Source: CAYQJL01 sp964612295 (lineage in GTDB: Bacteria; Eisenbacteria; RBG-16-71-46; CAIMUX01; WJJG01). Taken from it: a stretch of DNA of 64,000 nt. The notes beneath the pieces were generated by a model that searched no databases, was not told the DNA's origin, and saw only the letters and a list, made by a program, of their open reading frames with translations. Below, piece by piece: positions 26,834 to 34,612 of the stretch; position 1 is the first letter of the stretch; each line of letters starts with the position of its first letter. The position numbers were made by a program, and so were the translations under genes. The DNA is taken from contig CAZTDY010000005.1 of the NCBI GenBank assembly GCA_964612295.1, forward strand, positions 71,036-135,035, given 5' to 3'.

Positions 26834-27709
26834 CTAACCTCCCCCTTTGGACAACCCCGAGAGCATCCTGATCCCGATTTCCGCGGCCGCCTCCACACAC
26901 AGGCCGAGGTCGAGGGTTTCCCGCAGGTCGCCACCCCAGATGATCATCCCATGGAACGGACAAACCAGTATCCGATAATTCTTTACGGCTTCGGCGCATC
27001 GGCTGGCCAGTGCCCGGCTGGCAGGCGGCTCGGGCTGCAATACCGTCATCGTTTCAGGTAGGACCGTGGCCTCGGGGGTGAGCGATCCCAGAAAGCCGGC
27101 CAGGTGGGGAGGGGAACAGACCTCCAGAGGGTCGACCCGCGCCCGCGAGAGGGCGGGCCCCTTCTGCCCGAGGTGTGTAAGTGCAATTAGGTAAGGAGGA
27201 TGCATGTGTAGGACGGTACAGTCCTGCTCGGCTTGCTCCTGGATGGCCGCGTGGATGGCGAGATGGACCTCCAGATCACCGGCCGGCGGACCATCGGTCA
27301 CCCAGAGGAAATCGCCGGTCGAACTCAGCTGAGTGAGACAGAGTTCATCGGCGGGCGAGGAGGCCAGATCGTCCATGCGACACGTGTCGCGGGTCAGCAC
27401 CAGGCTTCGTCCGCCCAGCGAGGCGAGCGGCAGCCCGAGCGACGCGGGCTGGGCTCCGGAAGACTCGGGATCCGGTTGTCCCTTCGTCTGAAGCGGGAGG
27501 AGAACCGAGCAGTTGCCGCTCGTGGGTGTGCCCCAACGTCGCGGCGCGAGCTGATTGGCGACGTAGGCGATGTCATCCAGGACCGCAGGCGGTACGCCTT
27601 GCAGCCACCTCGGCTCGTGATGGAACGGGTTCGGCATGGTCGGTCTGCGCGCCTCCCCAAGGTCTTCTGCTCTGTTGCCGGATGGCCCCAATGAGTTCGC
27701 CCGCGTCAT
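26834..27709 (-). CDS. Class II aldolase/adducin-family protein
   Basis: 291 residues. Zn-dependent aldolase fold of the RhaD/FucA/MtnB/AraD type: glycine motif TSGNCSVLL, catalytic Glu in AGDLEVHLAIH, Zn ligands in LHMHPPYLIALT and a third His in CPFHGMIIWG. It would cleave or epimerise a phosphorylated sugar, or act on a methionine-salvage intermediate; the substrate cannot be told from sequence. The ATG at 27709 is chosen because GGAGAG stands 8 bases before it, while the internal ATG at 27637 has no Shine-Dalgarno. It is divergent from uppS. Confidence 0.85.
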   Translation of the reverse strand: MTRANSLGPSGNRAEDLGEARRPTMPNPFHHEPRWLQGVPPAVLDDIAYVANQLAPRRWGTPTSGNCSVLLPLQTKGQPDPESSGAQPASLGLPLASLGGRSLVLTRDTCRMDDLASSPADELCLTQLSSTGDFLWVTDGPPAGDLEVHLAIHAAIQEQAEQDCTVLHMHPPYLIALTHLGQKGPALSRARVDPLEVCSPPHLAGFLGSLTPEATVLPETMTVLQPEPPASRALASRCAEAVKNYRILVCPFHGMIIWGGDLRETLDLGLCVEAAAEIGIRMLSGLSKGGG

Positions 27710-27872
27710 CTTAGTGCTCTCCGTGCCCGGATGCCACCCCGGGCAATCTCCCCCTGACCGGGGGGCGGACGTTCTGCGATTGATGTCGGTCCGGCCCCTC
27801 GACTAGACTGGTTGGCCACCTGGCCCCTCGACAGCGAGGGACCTGAGCAGATCGGATCCGGAGGGAGTCTGA

Positions 27873-28604
27873 GTGAAACGGAAAACACCCCCAGCGCCGG
27901 AAAACGTCCCCCAGCACATCGTGCTGATTCCGGATGGAAATGGACGTTGGGCTCAAGAGCGTAGCCTCCCGGTCGCGGAAGGGCATCGGCGCGGAGCGAA
28001 AGCGGTCGAGGCGTTTCTGAAGGTCTGTCGCGATTGGGACGTTCCCTACGCCACGATCTGGGGGTTCTCGACCGAGAATTGGAAGCGTTCCGGGGCGGAG
28101 ATCGGCGCCATCATGAAGCTGGTCGAAGGTGCGCTGCGCCGGAACCGGAAGAACTTCGCGCGCGATGGGATTCGTTTCATCCATCTGGGCCGGCGTGACC
28201 GGCTCGCCGAGCAGTTTCCGCGCCTCCATTCTCTGCTGCTCGATCTGGCCGATGAAACGGCCGGAAACGAGCCCTTCACGCTGAACCTGGCGCTCGACTA
28301 CGGCGGACGGGACGAGATCGTCCGGGCCGCCCGAAGACTGATGACCAGTGGTCGGGTGGCGGAGGAGGTCGACTGGACGGATCTGGCCGCACTCCTGGAT
28401 ACGGCCGGGCAGCCCGATCCCGATCTGGTCATTCGAACCTCCGGGGAACATCGCCTCTCGGGCATTCTGCCGCTGCAGGCGGCCTATGCGGAGATGATCT
28501 TCCTTCCGGACTTTCTGCCGGGGCTCTCCGAGGACAACTTCAGGGAGGCGATTCGCGAATTTGCCCGCCGCGATAGACGTTTCGGGCAGCGGCCCACCGC
28601 GTGA
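27873..28604 (+). CDS. uppS: Isoprenyl transferase (undecaprenyl diphosphate synthase family)
   Basis: 243 residues, the normal size. cis-Prenyltransferase that extends farnesyl diphosphate with isopentenyl diphosphate to make the lipid carrier for peptidoglycan and surface polysaccharide. Catalytic Asp21 in IPDGNGRWA, GFSTENWKRS, RTSGEHRLSG, and the C-terminal ARRDRRFG region. The usual LSNFLLWQ motif is altered to LSGILPLQ, so chain length or efficiency may differ. It starts with GTG after GGAGGGAG. A polyprenyl synthase gene follows 34 bases later, so isoprenoid supply appears to be one operon. Confidence 0.93.
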   Translation: MKRKTPPAPENVPQHIVLIPDGNGRWAQERSLPVAEGHRRGAKAVEAFLKVCRDWDVPYATIWGFSTENWKRSGAEIGAIMKLVEGALRRNRKNFARDGIRFIHLGRRDRLAEQFPRLHSLLLDLADETAGNEPFTLNLALDYGGRDEIVRAARRLMTSGRVAEEVDWTDLAALLDTAGQPDPDLVIRTSGEHRLSGILPLQAAYAEMIFLPDFLPGLSEDNFREAIREFARRDRRFGQRPTA

Positions 28605-28638
28605 CCGCCAGCCCCTACCAATGGAATGAGGTCCCTCG

Positions 28639-29760
28639 ATGGAAATCGATAGCACTGTTGACCTGTCGGCCGTTGAAGACGCCAAGCAATACCTGCTCGA
28701 TAACGCCAGCGCCCTGGGATCGGTCTTCTCCGACTACTGGGCCGAGAAGCGCAAGCGTTGGGGAGAGGTGGCCCCCATCGTGGCCGGGGCCGCCGATGCG
28801 TACGACCTTCTCACCAGCGATGGAAAGAAGATCCGGGCCAGCCTGGTCAAATTGGGATACGACGCCTGCCGCCATCCGGACTCACCTACACCCGAGTCCA
28901 CCGACGGACTGCTCCGCGCGGCCGGCAGCGTGGAGATTCTGCACAACGCGTTTCTCATTCACGATGACATCGTCGACAACAGCAGCTTGAGGCGCAATGC
29001 GCCCACCGTCCACTGCCGCTACGCCAAGGCCTCGCGCGATCGATTCGACTCGGAAGCGGAGGCACTCGAGTACGGCAAGGCGGTGGCCCTCAACTTCGGA
29101 GACAAGGGCCAGGCTCTCGCCCAGGACCTCCTCATCTCATCCGGGTTTCCGGAGGAGATCCTCTTGCGCGGGGTCAATCTGCTCAGCGAGGTGACCATCG
29201 AGACGGTGATGGGCCAGCTGCTCGACGTGGAAGACGTTCGGCTCGACGAGCTGAGCGAGGACCTGGTCCTGCGGATCCACCGGTTCAAGACCGCCCACTA
29301 CACCATCATGTTGCCCTTGCTGCTGGGAGCCACCCTGGCCGACGCCTCGCCTTCGGTGCTGGATCACATCCGGCGCTACGCGGTCCCGATCGGGATCGCC
29401 TTCCAGATTCAGGACGACATTCTGGGTCTGTTCGGCGACGAGACCGAGCTCGGCAAACCCGTGGACTCGGACATCCGGGAAGCCAAGAAGACCCTGCTGT
29501 TCGTACACGCCTTCGAGACCGCCGGGGAGGAAGATCGCGCGTTCCTGCTTCAGGCCCACGGAAACCCCGATCTGCCGGCCGGAGACGTGGATCGCGTCCG
29601 CCAGATCGTCCAGGGCGGCGGGGCCCTGCAGCGATCCGAGGAGATCGGGTGGAGGCATGTGCAGGAGGGAAAGGTCTATATCAAAGGGATTACGGACGAT
29701 GCACAATGGCGTCGGAAGCTGGGCGGACTGGCCGACTACTTCATTGTGCGCCGCTACTAG
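28639..29760 (+). CDS. Polyprenyl (trans-) diphosphate synthase family protein
   Basis: 373 residues. Two Asp-rich motifs: DDIVD (residues 109-113) and QDDILGLFGD (from about 258), with KKIRASL and the helix-rich isoprenoid synthase fold. It makes all-trans prenyl diphosphates; GGPP-like or longer products for quinones or carotenoids are possible. It is longer than typical bacterial IspA (about 300 residues) owing to an N-terminal helix and an insertion after the first motif (around RDRFDSEAEALE). Operon partner of uppS. Shine-Dalgarno is weak (AATGAGG). Confidence 0.9.
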   Translation: MEIDSTVDLSAVEDAKQYLLDNASALGSVFSDYWAEKRKRWGEVAPIVAGAADAYDLLTSDGKKIRASLVKLGYDACRHPDSPTPESTDGLLRAAGSVEILHNAFLIHDDIVDNSSLRRNAPTVHCRYAKASRDRFDSEAEALEYGKAVALNFGDKGQALAQDLLISSGFPEEILLRGVNLLSEVTIETVMGQLLDVEDVRLDELSEDLVLRIHRFKTAHYTIMLPLLLGATLADASPSVLDHIRRYAVPIGIAFQIQDDILGLFGDETELGKPVDSDIREAKKTLLFVHAFETAGEEDRAFLLQAHGNPDLPAGDVDRVRQIVQGGGALQRSEEIGWRHVQEGKVYIKGITDDAQWRRKLGGLADYFIVRRY

Positions 29761-30293
29761 CCTGGCCGGCACGCCTCGAATCGATTGACCGCCCGGGTGT
29801 GGTAGTATTAGGTTGTTCTGTTCATACAAGAGTGATGCGCGCGCTTTGCGCGCATGACACGCAGGGGACAAGCCGTGGCCAATCGGTGCCGCATCGAACG
29901 GGCACCATTCGTCAGCCCCCCATCCAGGGATCTATGTAGACGCCCCCTCCGGCCAGAGCCGTGGTATGCAGGTGCGAGCGTCCGTCGATCCCCCTGCGGG
30001 ACATCAGGGTTCCGCGAGAGAAGAAAAGTTTTCACCGCGCGCCACCGGGCGTCGACGAACACAAGAGGCCCCGCAGATGATGCGGAAGAGCGTTTCCCGG
30101 CCGCAGACAGGCCGAGCGGAAGCGAAGAGGCCCTCGTCGACCAACCGCAGATTCTAGGCGGTCCCGAATGGTGGGCGGACCCGGAGCGTGATTCGGAATC
30201 GCGCGAGAACTGGGGGCGATTGGGGGCGGGGGCGCTCCCACAGAGAACGGGCCACCGCAATTCCTCTGCAACCGCAGAGGAGTACGTACATAC
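29761..30293. other. 533-bp region without a recognisable gene
   Basis: No frame shows coding character or a believable start. It contains a perfect 8-base hairpin ATGCGCGC / GCGCGCAT (29835-29855, loop GCTTT) and, at its right end, a hairpin that covers the Shine-Dalgarno of the next gene (30263-30280). I compared it by eye with 6S RNA, RNase P, SRP and tmRNA landmarks and found none. A long leader RNA of the next gene is possible. Confidence 0.4.
30263..30282 (+). promoter_or_regulatory. Hairpin masking the Shine-Dalgarno of the 30294 gene
   Basis: CCTCTGC (30263-30269), loop AACC, GCAGAGG (30274-30280): a perfect 7-bp stem. The ribosome-binding sequence AGAGGAG (30276-30282) lies mostly in the 3' arm, 11 bases before the ATG. 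Such an arrangement could block translation until opened (thermometer, protein or small RNA). Confidence 0.45.
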
Positions 30294-31676
30294 ATGAGAA
30301 ATATCTTCATGGGGGTTGCCGTCCTCTCGGCGGCAATCGAAGCCCTCGCTGGGTTATCGCTGGCGGTACCGTCGGTTGCGAGGGCTATCTGGGGCCGGTT
30401 CCCCGAGCCGCTGGGGGGTGCCCTGCTGGCGCCCGAACCCCAGGCTTTCTGCTTCCGCCTGTTCCTGGCAGCCGGCTTCTTGCTGGCCGCGGTACTGCAA
30501 CTGATGGCTCTCCGGTGGTTTATCGACGACCGCGAGGAGGGCCACACGGTCTTCAACATCTATGGCGGCTTCCTCATTCTCGCTGGAGCCTGCCTCTTCT
30601 TCTCCGCCGGCGCGGCCGGCGTGGCCTGGGCATTCGTCCTGGGTGATGTTCTGCGCGGCGTGCTTCTCCTGACGCTGTCTCTGGTCGTGCTGCACAGCCC
30701 GGAAACGCTCAGCGAGCTTCGTCTGCCGCCCGATCGAGCGGGCGCGAGGCGTGGAACCGCGCGCCGCAGCGGCGGGCGATCGCGTTCTGGCGAGCGGCGC
30801 TCGGGGGAGAGGCGGCCCCGAGGTGGGTCCTCGAGAAGGGGTGATCGGGATCGACCGCGACCCTCATCGGGACGTTCACGTGGGGGCCGACGGAGCGAGA
30901 GTCCGGCGGCGAGAGATCGCGATGGATCGGACGGCGGGTCGGAGCGCCGCCGGCGACCCCGCCGGGGACGACGCCCCAGACGGAGCGAACCGGCTGCCTC
31001 CGGAGCGGGGGACGTCCAAGCGCGGGCAGCGTCTGCCCTAACCTCTAGCGGACGTGCCGGTTCGGAACGATCACGGGATTCGGAACCTCGGAGAGAGGAT
31101 AGTTCGGAACGTCGTGAGAGGTCCCGTAGGTCGCGTGGGCGCCGGGAGCGTCCGCGAGGTGGAGACGATCGCGGCCCTCGGCGTGATCGGCCCCGCGATG
31201 AGGAATCACGGTCCACCCGGCGCGGGCCGTCCCGCGACAGAGATGAACGCGCCCCGCGGCGTGAACGAACGCGAGACCGCGATGAGCGTTCCGCGCGACG
31301 TGAGCCGGCGCGAGACCGCGAGGAGCGCTCTCGTGACCGATCGGCCGATTCAGGTCCGGCCTCTGAGCAGACCGAACGGGCGTCCCGGAGCAGTGTTCGA
31401 CCGCCCTGGCGGAGTACGGGAGACGAGTCCCCGCGGCCTTCGAAGACGTCGGGCAAGCAGGGCGGATCCGACGATGACAACGGCGAGGGCGACAACGGCG
31501 TCATGGAGTCGCGGGTCGAGATGGGCCGCAAGCCTCGCCGAGGCCGGTCCTCCACGGGTGCCTCGTTCCGACCGCGCCCCAAGCGTGTGCGCCGGCCGCT
31601 CTGGGGTGACGCTGGGGAAGAACCCCGCCGGGACAAGAAGCGCTCCTCTGAGGAATCCGACGACTCCGGCGAGTAG
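30294..31676 (+). CDS. Four-span membrane protein with long Arg/Ser/Asp-rich tail
   Basis: 460 residues. Residues 1 to about 145 hold about four membrane spans (AVLSAAIEALAGLSLAV, FRLFLAAGFLLAAVLQLMAL, NIYGGFLILAGACLFFSAGAAG, LRGVLLLTLSLVVLH). The remaining ~310 residues are a low-complexity, strongly basic tail of RS, RD, RDRDE, RRE and SER dipeptides, ending in a Lys/Arg and acidic stretch. No known domain. The tail resembles disordered RNA- or polyanion-binding SR/RD regions; a cytosolic orientation and nucleic-acid or membrane binding are inference. A strong terminator follows. Other frames across this stretch are open only because of the biased repeats. Confidence 0.75.
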   Translation: MRNIFMGVAVLSAAIEALAGLSLAVPSVARAIWGRFPEPLGGALLAPEPQAFCFRLFLAAGFLLAAVLQLMALRWFIDDREEGHTVFNIYGGFLILAGACLFFSAGAAGVAWAFVLGDVLRGVLLLTLSLVVLHSPETLSELRLPPDRAGARRGTARRSGGRSRSGERRSGERRPRGGSSRRGDRDRPRPSSGRSRGGRRSESPAARDRDGSDGGSERRRRPRRGRRPRRSEPAASGAGDVQARAASALTSSGRAGSERSRDSEPRREDSSERRERSRRSRGRRERPRGGDDRGPRRDRPRDEESRSTRRGPSRDRDERAPRRERTRDRDERSARREPARDREERSRDRSADSGPASEQTERASRSSVRPPWRSTGDESPRPSKTSGKQGGSDDDNGEGDNGVMESRVEMGRKPRRGRSSTGASFRPRPKRVRRPLWGDAGEEPRRDKKRSSEESDDSGE

Positions 31677-31701
31677 CCATCGGCCACATCCTCTTTCTTT
31701 T

Positions 31702-31735
31702 GGCCCCCATCCCGGGCTCGGGTTGGGGGCCTTTT
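31702..31735 (+). terminator. Rho-independent terminator
   Basis: A 13-base stem with one mismatch (GGCCCCCATCCCG / CGGGTTGGGGGCC) and a 4-base loop, followed by TTTT, 25 bases after the stop of the Arg/Ser-rich gene. Confidence 0.88.
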
Positions 31736-31802
31736 GATCTCTGCGACCTCGTGCGAATCCCGTCGGGACATTGTCCTTATCAGACAGATTAGTAGGACTT
31801 TC

Positions 31803-31832
31803 TTGACGTTTGTGTACCCCTGTAACTATGTT
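31803..31832 (+). promoter_or_regulatory. Promoter upstream of the hydrogenase remnant
   Basis: TTGACG, an 18-base spacer and TATGTT in an AT-richer stretch. Just downstream is an imperfect dyad GTGCACCGG-TTT-CCGGTACAC, a possible operator. The intact Shine-Dalgarno CGGAGGA precedes the ATG at 31908. Confidence 0.45.
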
Positions 31833-31907
31833 TTTCCTGTTATGTCTTGGTGCACCGGTTTCCGGTACACATCAATTGTTTCATATCGAGCACATTTCGG
31901 AGGACCC

Positions 31908-32306
31908 ATGCAGATTGAGAAAATCCCCCATGGCCTGCTGGAATCCGTGGTGAGCCGGGGGCTTGCCCGGCGGGACTTCTTGAAGATCTGTGCGACCACC
32001 GCCGCCACCTTCGGCCTCTCGCAGATGGAGGTGGTGCGCAACGTCGCCGAAGCCGTCGGAGGAGCGAAGACAAAGCCGCCGGTCATCTGGCTCGAGGGTC
32101 AGGACTGCGCCGGATGTAGTATCTCCTTCACGGGCAATCTCAATCCGCCCGCGCTCGACATTATTCTCGATTCGATCTCCCTTCGTTATCACGAGACCGT
32201 GATGGTCGCCTCCGGATACCAATCCGAGGATGCCTACCATCACACCGTGGAACAGGGCGGCTACGTTCTGGTGGTCGGCTGGGGCGCGACCTCGCGCACT
32301 TCCTGA
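31908..32306 (+). pseudogene. [NiFe]-hydrogenase small subunit, truncated remnant
   Basis: About 132 residues. The N-terminus is that of a membrane-bound or periplasmic uptake [NiFe]-hydrogenase small subunit: a twin-arginine signal (RRDFLKICATTAATFG) and then the proximal-cluster region PPVIWLEGQDCAGCSISFTG and the conserved SISLRYHETVMVASGYQSED. After GGYVLVV, where the family continues with V-E-G-A-I-P, the sequence changes to GWGATSRTS and stops. About 200 C-terminal residues with the remaining Fe-S ligands, the large subunit and the cytochrome are absent here. The promoter and ribosome site look intact, so the loss may be recent, or this may be an assembly or deletion junction near 32268. 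Confidence 0.85.
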
Positions 32307-32728
32307 GCAATCCTCCGAGCTTGTGCCGTGACGTAACTGCAAGAGTCATCATCAATTGCATGGATCTCGCTGGCCGTAGCCAGCGGACTACCAGTCCGCT
32401 GGCACGGGACAGGTGCAAACGGCGCACCCATCTGCAGGGCAATTGGTTGACATCCGACCCCGGGGTCGAGTTTCGTCACTTACGGCCTCGCCGTGGCCGG
32501 CCGGCACGTATCAGTGCGTTCGACTCCTCGACGGCTTCGATCCGGGCGATCTCCAGCTCACCCCCTGCGAGGCGGGCCGATGGAGTTATCGCCAACGAGA
32601 ACACATCCTCCCTTCATGCTCAGCCCAGGGTGAATCTGGCCTCCCTTGCATCGCGCCATCCATTTGTGCAATAATCCAGCAATGGACTATTAGATTGGAC
32701 CACTCCACGAGCCGGAAGGAAGCATCTC
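32307..32728. other. 422-bp spacer after the hydrogenase remnant
   Basis: No supported gene. It holds a perfect 11-bp palindromic hairpin (32379-32403). A stretch around 32500-32620 translates to a Cys/Trp-containing peptide that might be the last part of another broken gene, but I cannot assign it. The Shine-Dalgarno GGAAGG for the next gene is near 32710. Confidence 0.4.
32379..32403. repeat. Perfect 11-bp inverted repeat with 3-base loop
   Basis: Arms GCCAGCGGACT (32379-32389) and AGTCCGCTGGC (32393-32403), loop ACC. It sits in the spacer next to the hydrogenase truncation. It could be a REP-like unit, a terminator stem lacking a T-run, or a protein-binding site. Confidence 0.55.
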
Positions 32729-34030
32729 ATGACATCCCCACTCCTTGGACTCATCGTGTTCGCCGCTCTCACCGGTCCGGCCCTGGCCGACTGGGCGCCC
32801 ACGCAGCGGCTGACCGACAATCCCAGCGAGTCCTGGACGGCCTTCTGCAACGCCTGGTGTGTCGCGATCACCCCCGGTCCGGTCATTCATACGGTCTGGT
32901 GTGACGCCCGCGCCGGCAACTTCGAAATCTACTACAAGCGCTCCATCGACAACGGTCTCTCGTGGAGCCCCGATACGCGGCTGACGACGGCGGCAGGGTC
33001 ATCGATCTACCCATCGATCACCGCCTCTGGGAATGCGCTTCACGTGGTCTGGAACGAGGACCGCGACGGGAACGCCGAGATCTACTACAAGCAGTCCTTG
33101 GACGGCGGGGCGAACTGGTCGGAGGACATTCGTCTGACCGAGGAAACCAACCCATCGCACACGCCCACGGTCTGCGCCACCGGATCAAATGTACACGTGG
33201 CCTACCAGCTCGCGTACGGGAGCAACACGGAGATCTTCTATCTGCGTTCTCTCAACGAGGGCGCCACCTGGGGCGCGCCCCTGCGGCTGACCACCAACGC
33301 AGCCCACTCCGACATCCCTACGATTGCCGTCTCCGGGGAGCACGTTCACGTGGCCTGGTACGATACCCGCCAGGGTAACGACGAGATCTTCTACAAACGA
33401 TCGGACGACAACGGCGACACGTGGACCGCCGACCTGAACATCTCGGTCAACTCCTCGGACTACTCTCGCTGGCCTTCTCTGGTGGTCTCCGGGGATGATG
33501 TGCACGTTGTCTGGGAACGGTGGTTCTACACCTACAACATCTTTTACCGGCACTCGACCGACGGGGGCGTGACCTGGGAGTCGGTCGTCAACCTCTCGAA
33601 CAACTCGGGCGACTCCTGGTATGCGTCCGCGGCATGTCTGGGATACGGGGTTCACGTCGTCTGGATGGACACCGTTCACGGCAACAAGGAAATCTACTAC
33701 CGCAACAACCTCCCCGAGGCGGCCGCACTCGATGAACGCGTCCCTTCCGCCCAGCCAATTCAGATGCGGGCCGGGCCCAATCCATTCGGCGGGATGTTGG
33801 AGATCAACTGGGCGGTGCCTGCTTCAGAGGAGGGTCGTGTCCAGCTCAGGATCTTCGATCTCTCCGGACGACTGATTCATCAGGACGAACGTGACGCCGG
33901 AAGGGGTGCGGGACGCTTCGTCTGGCATCCAAAGGACGCTCCCGGGCAGGATTTGCCGGGAGGAATCTATTGGATTCGCCTGTCGCTTGATGAATACTCT
34001 GTCAGCCAGCCCGTGTTGCGGGTGAAGTAG
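32729..34030 (+). CDS. Secreted Asp-box (sialidase-like) propeller with FlgD/T9SS-like tail
   Basis: 433 residues with signal peptide LLGLIVFAALTGPALA. Five to six repeats of about 58 residues each carry an Asp-box-like S-x-D-x-G-x-T/S-W motif (SIDNGLSW, SLDGGANW, SLNEGATW, SDDNGDTW, STDGGVTW) and a preceding EIYYKRS/EIFYLRS strand, giving a beta-propeller. Catalytic Arg and Tyr of true sialidases are not evident, so binding or a structural role is likelier. The last ~85 residues (GPNPFGG, VQLRIFDLSGRLI, LPGGIYWIRL) are a FlgD-Ig/Por-secretion-like domain typical of FCB exported proteins. Confidence 0.82.
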   Translation: MTSPLLGLIVFAALTGPALADWAPTQRLTDNPSESWTAFCNAWCVAITPGPVIHTVWCDARAGNFEIYYKRSIDNGLSWSPDTRLTTAAGSSIYPSITASGNALHVVWNEDRDGNAEIYYKQSLDGGANWSEDIRLTEETNPSHTPTVCATGSNVHVAYQLAYGSNTEIFYLRSLNEGATWGAPLRLTTNAAHSDIPTIAVSGEHVHVAWYDTRQGNDEIFYKRSDDNGDTWTADLNISVNSSDYSRWPSLVVSGDDVHVVWERWFYTYNIFYRHSTDGGVTWESVVNLSNNSGDSWYASAACLGYGVHVVWMDTVHGNKEIYYRNNLPEAAALDERVPSAQPIQMRAGPNPFGGMLEINWAVPASEEGRVQLRIFDLSGRLIHQDERDAGRGAGRFVWHPKDAPGQDLPGGIYWIRLSLDEYSVSQPVLRVK

Positions 34031-34061
34031 GTTGGGACCCTGAGACACGTCCGATGCGATC

Positions 34062-34607
34062 ATGACGAAACTAAGCAATGCAGAGTTCGTGTTGCTGCAG
34101 ATCATCGCCGAAACTGCGGGCGTTTCCGGCTATGAGATCAACAAGGTCGTCTCGGTGCGCGGCTTTGGGGAGTGGGCCGGCATCGGCCGCAGTTCGTTGT
34201 ACAATGGCCTGAAGAAACTGGCTGAGAGAGCACTGATCCGTTCCCATCTGGATCGCGACAAAGTGGGCAAAGGTCCCTTACCCACCGTGTACAGCCTGAC
34301 CAGCAAGGGCAAGACCACGATTCGCAACGCGATGGTCGAAGCGCTTTCGGCAACGCGGGAACGTGACATCCGTTACGAACTCGCACTCACCGGTTTGCAG
34401 GTGCTGGATCCTGCCCTCGCCATCGATGCGCTCACCGAACGAATCGTCTTCCTCAAAGCAGAAGAGGCGAAGCTGAAAGCAGAGCACAAACGTTGCCGCC
34501 CCTGCCTGCCCTTGGGGGGCGAAGCGCTCTTCCGTCACATCTTCAGTTCGATCACGAGCGAGATCGAAAGCGTAGAGGACTTGATTCGCCTGCTCCGCAC
34601 GTCCTGA
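34062..34607 (+). CDS. PadR-family transcriptional regulator
   Basis: 181 residues. An N-terminal winged helix (AEFVLLQIIAETAGVSGYEI, SSLYNGLKKLAERALI, PTVYSLTSKGK) is followed by a helical C-terminal dimerisation region (about 95-181) containing CRPCL. PadR proteins are ligand-responsive repressors. The neighbouring secreted gene lies 31 bases upstream on the same strand and may be co-transcribed; the target is unknown. Confidence 0.88.
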   Translation: MTKLSNAEFVLLQIIAETAGVSGYEINKVVSVRGFGEWAGIGRSSLYNGLKKLAERALIRSHLDRDKVGKGPLPTVYSLTSKGKTTIRNAMVEALSATRERDIRYELALTGLQVLDPALAIDALTERIVFLKAEEAKLKAEHKRCRPCLPLGGEALFRHIFSSITSEIESVEDLIRLLRTS

Positions 34608-34612
34608 CCCGC

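Noticed and set aside
27711..28685. Minus-strand open frame over uppS
   Set aside because: uppS catalytic motifs on the plus strand are decisive.
30560..31771. Long minus-strand open frame opposite the Arg/Ser-rich gene
   Set aside because: Mirror image of the RS/RD codon repeats; the plus frame has a membrane domain, ribosome site and terminator.
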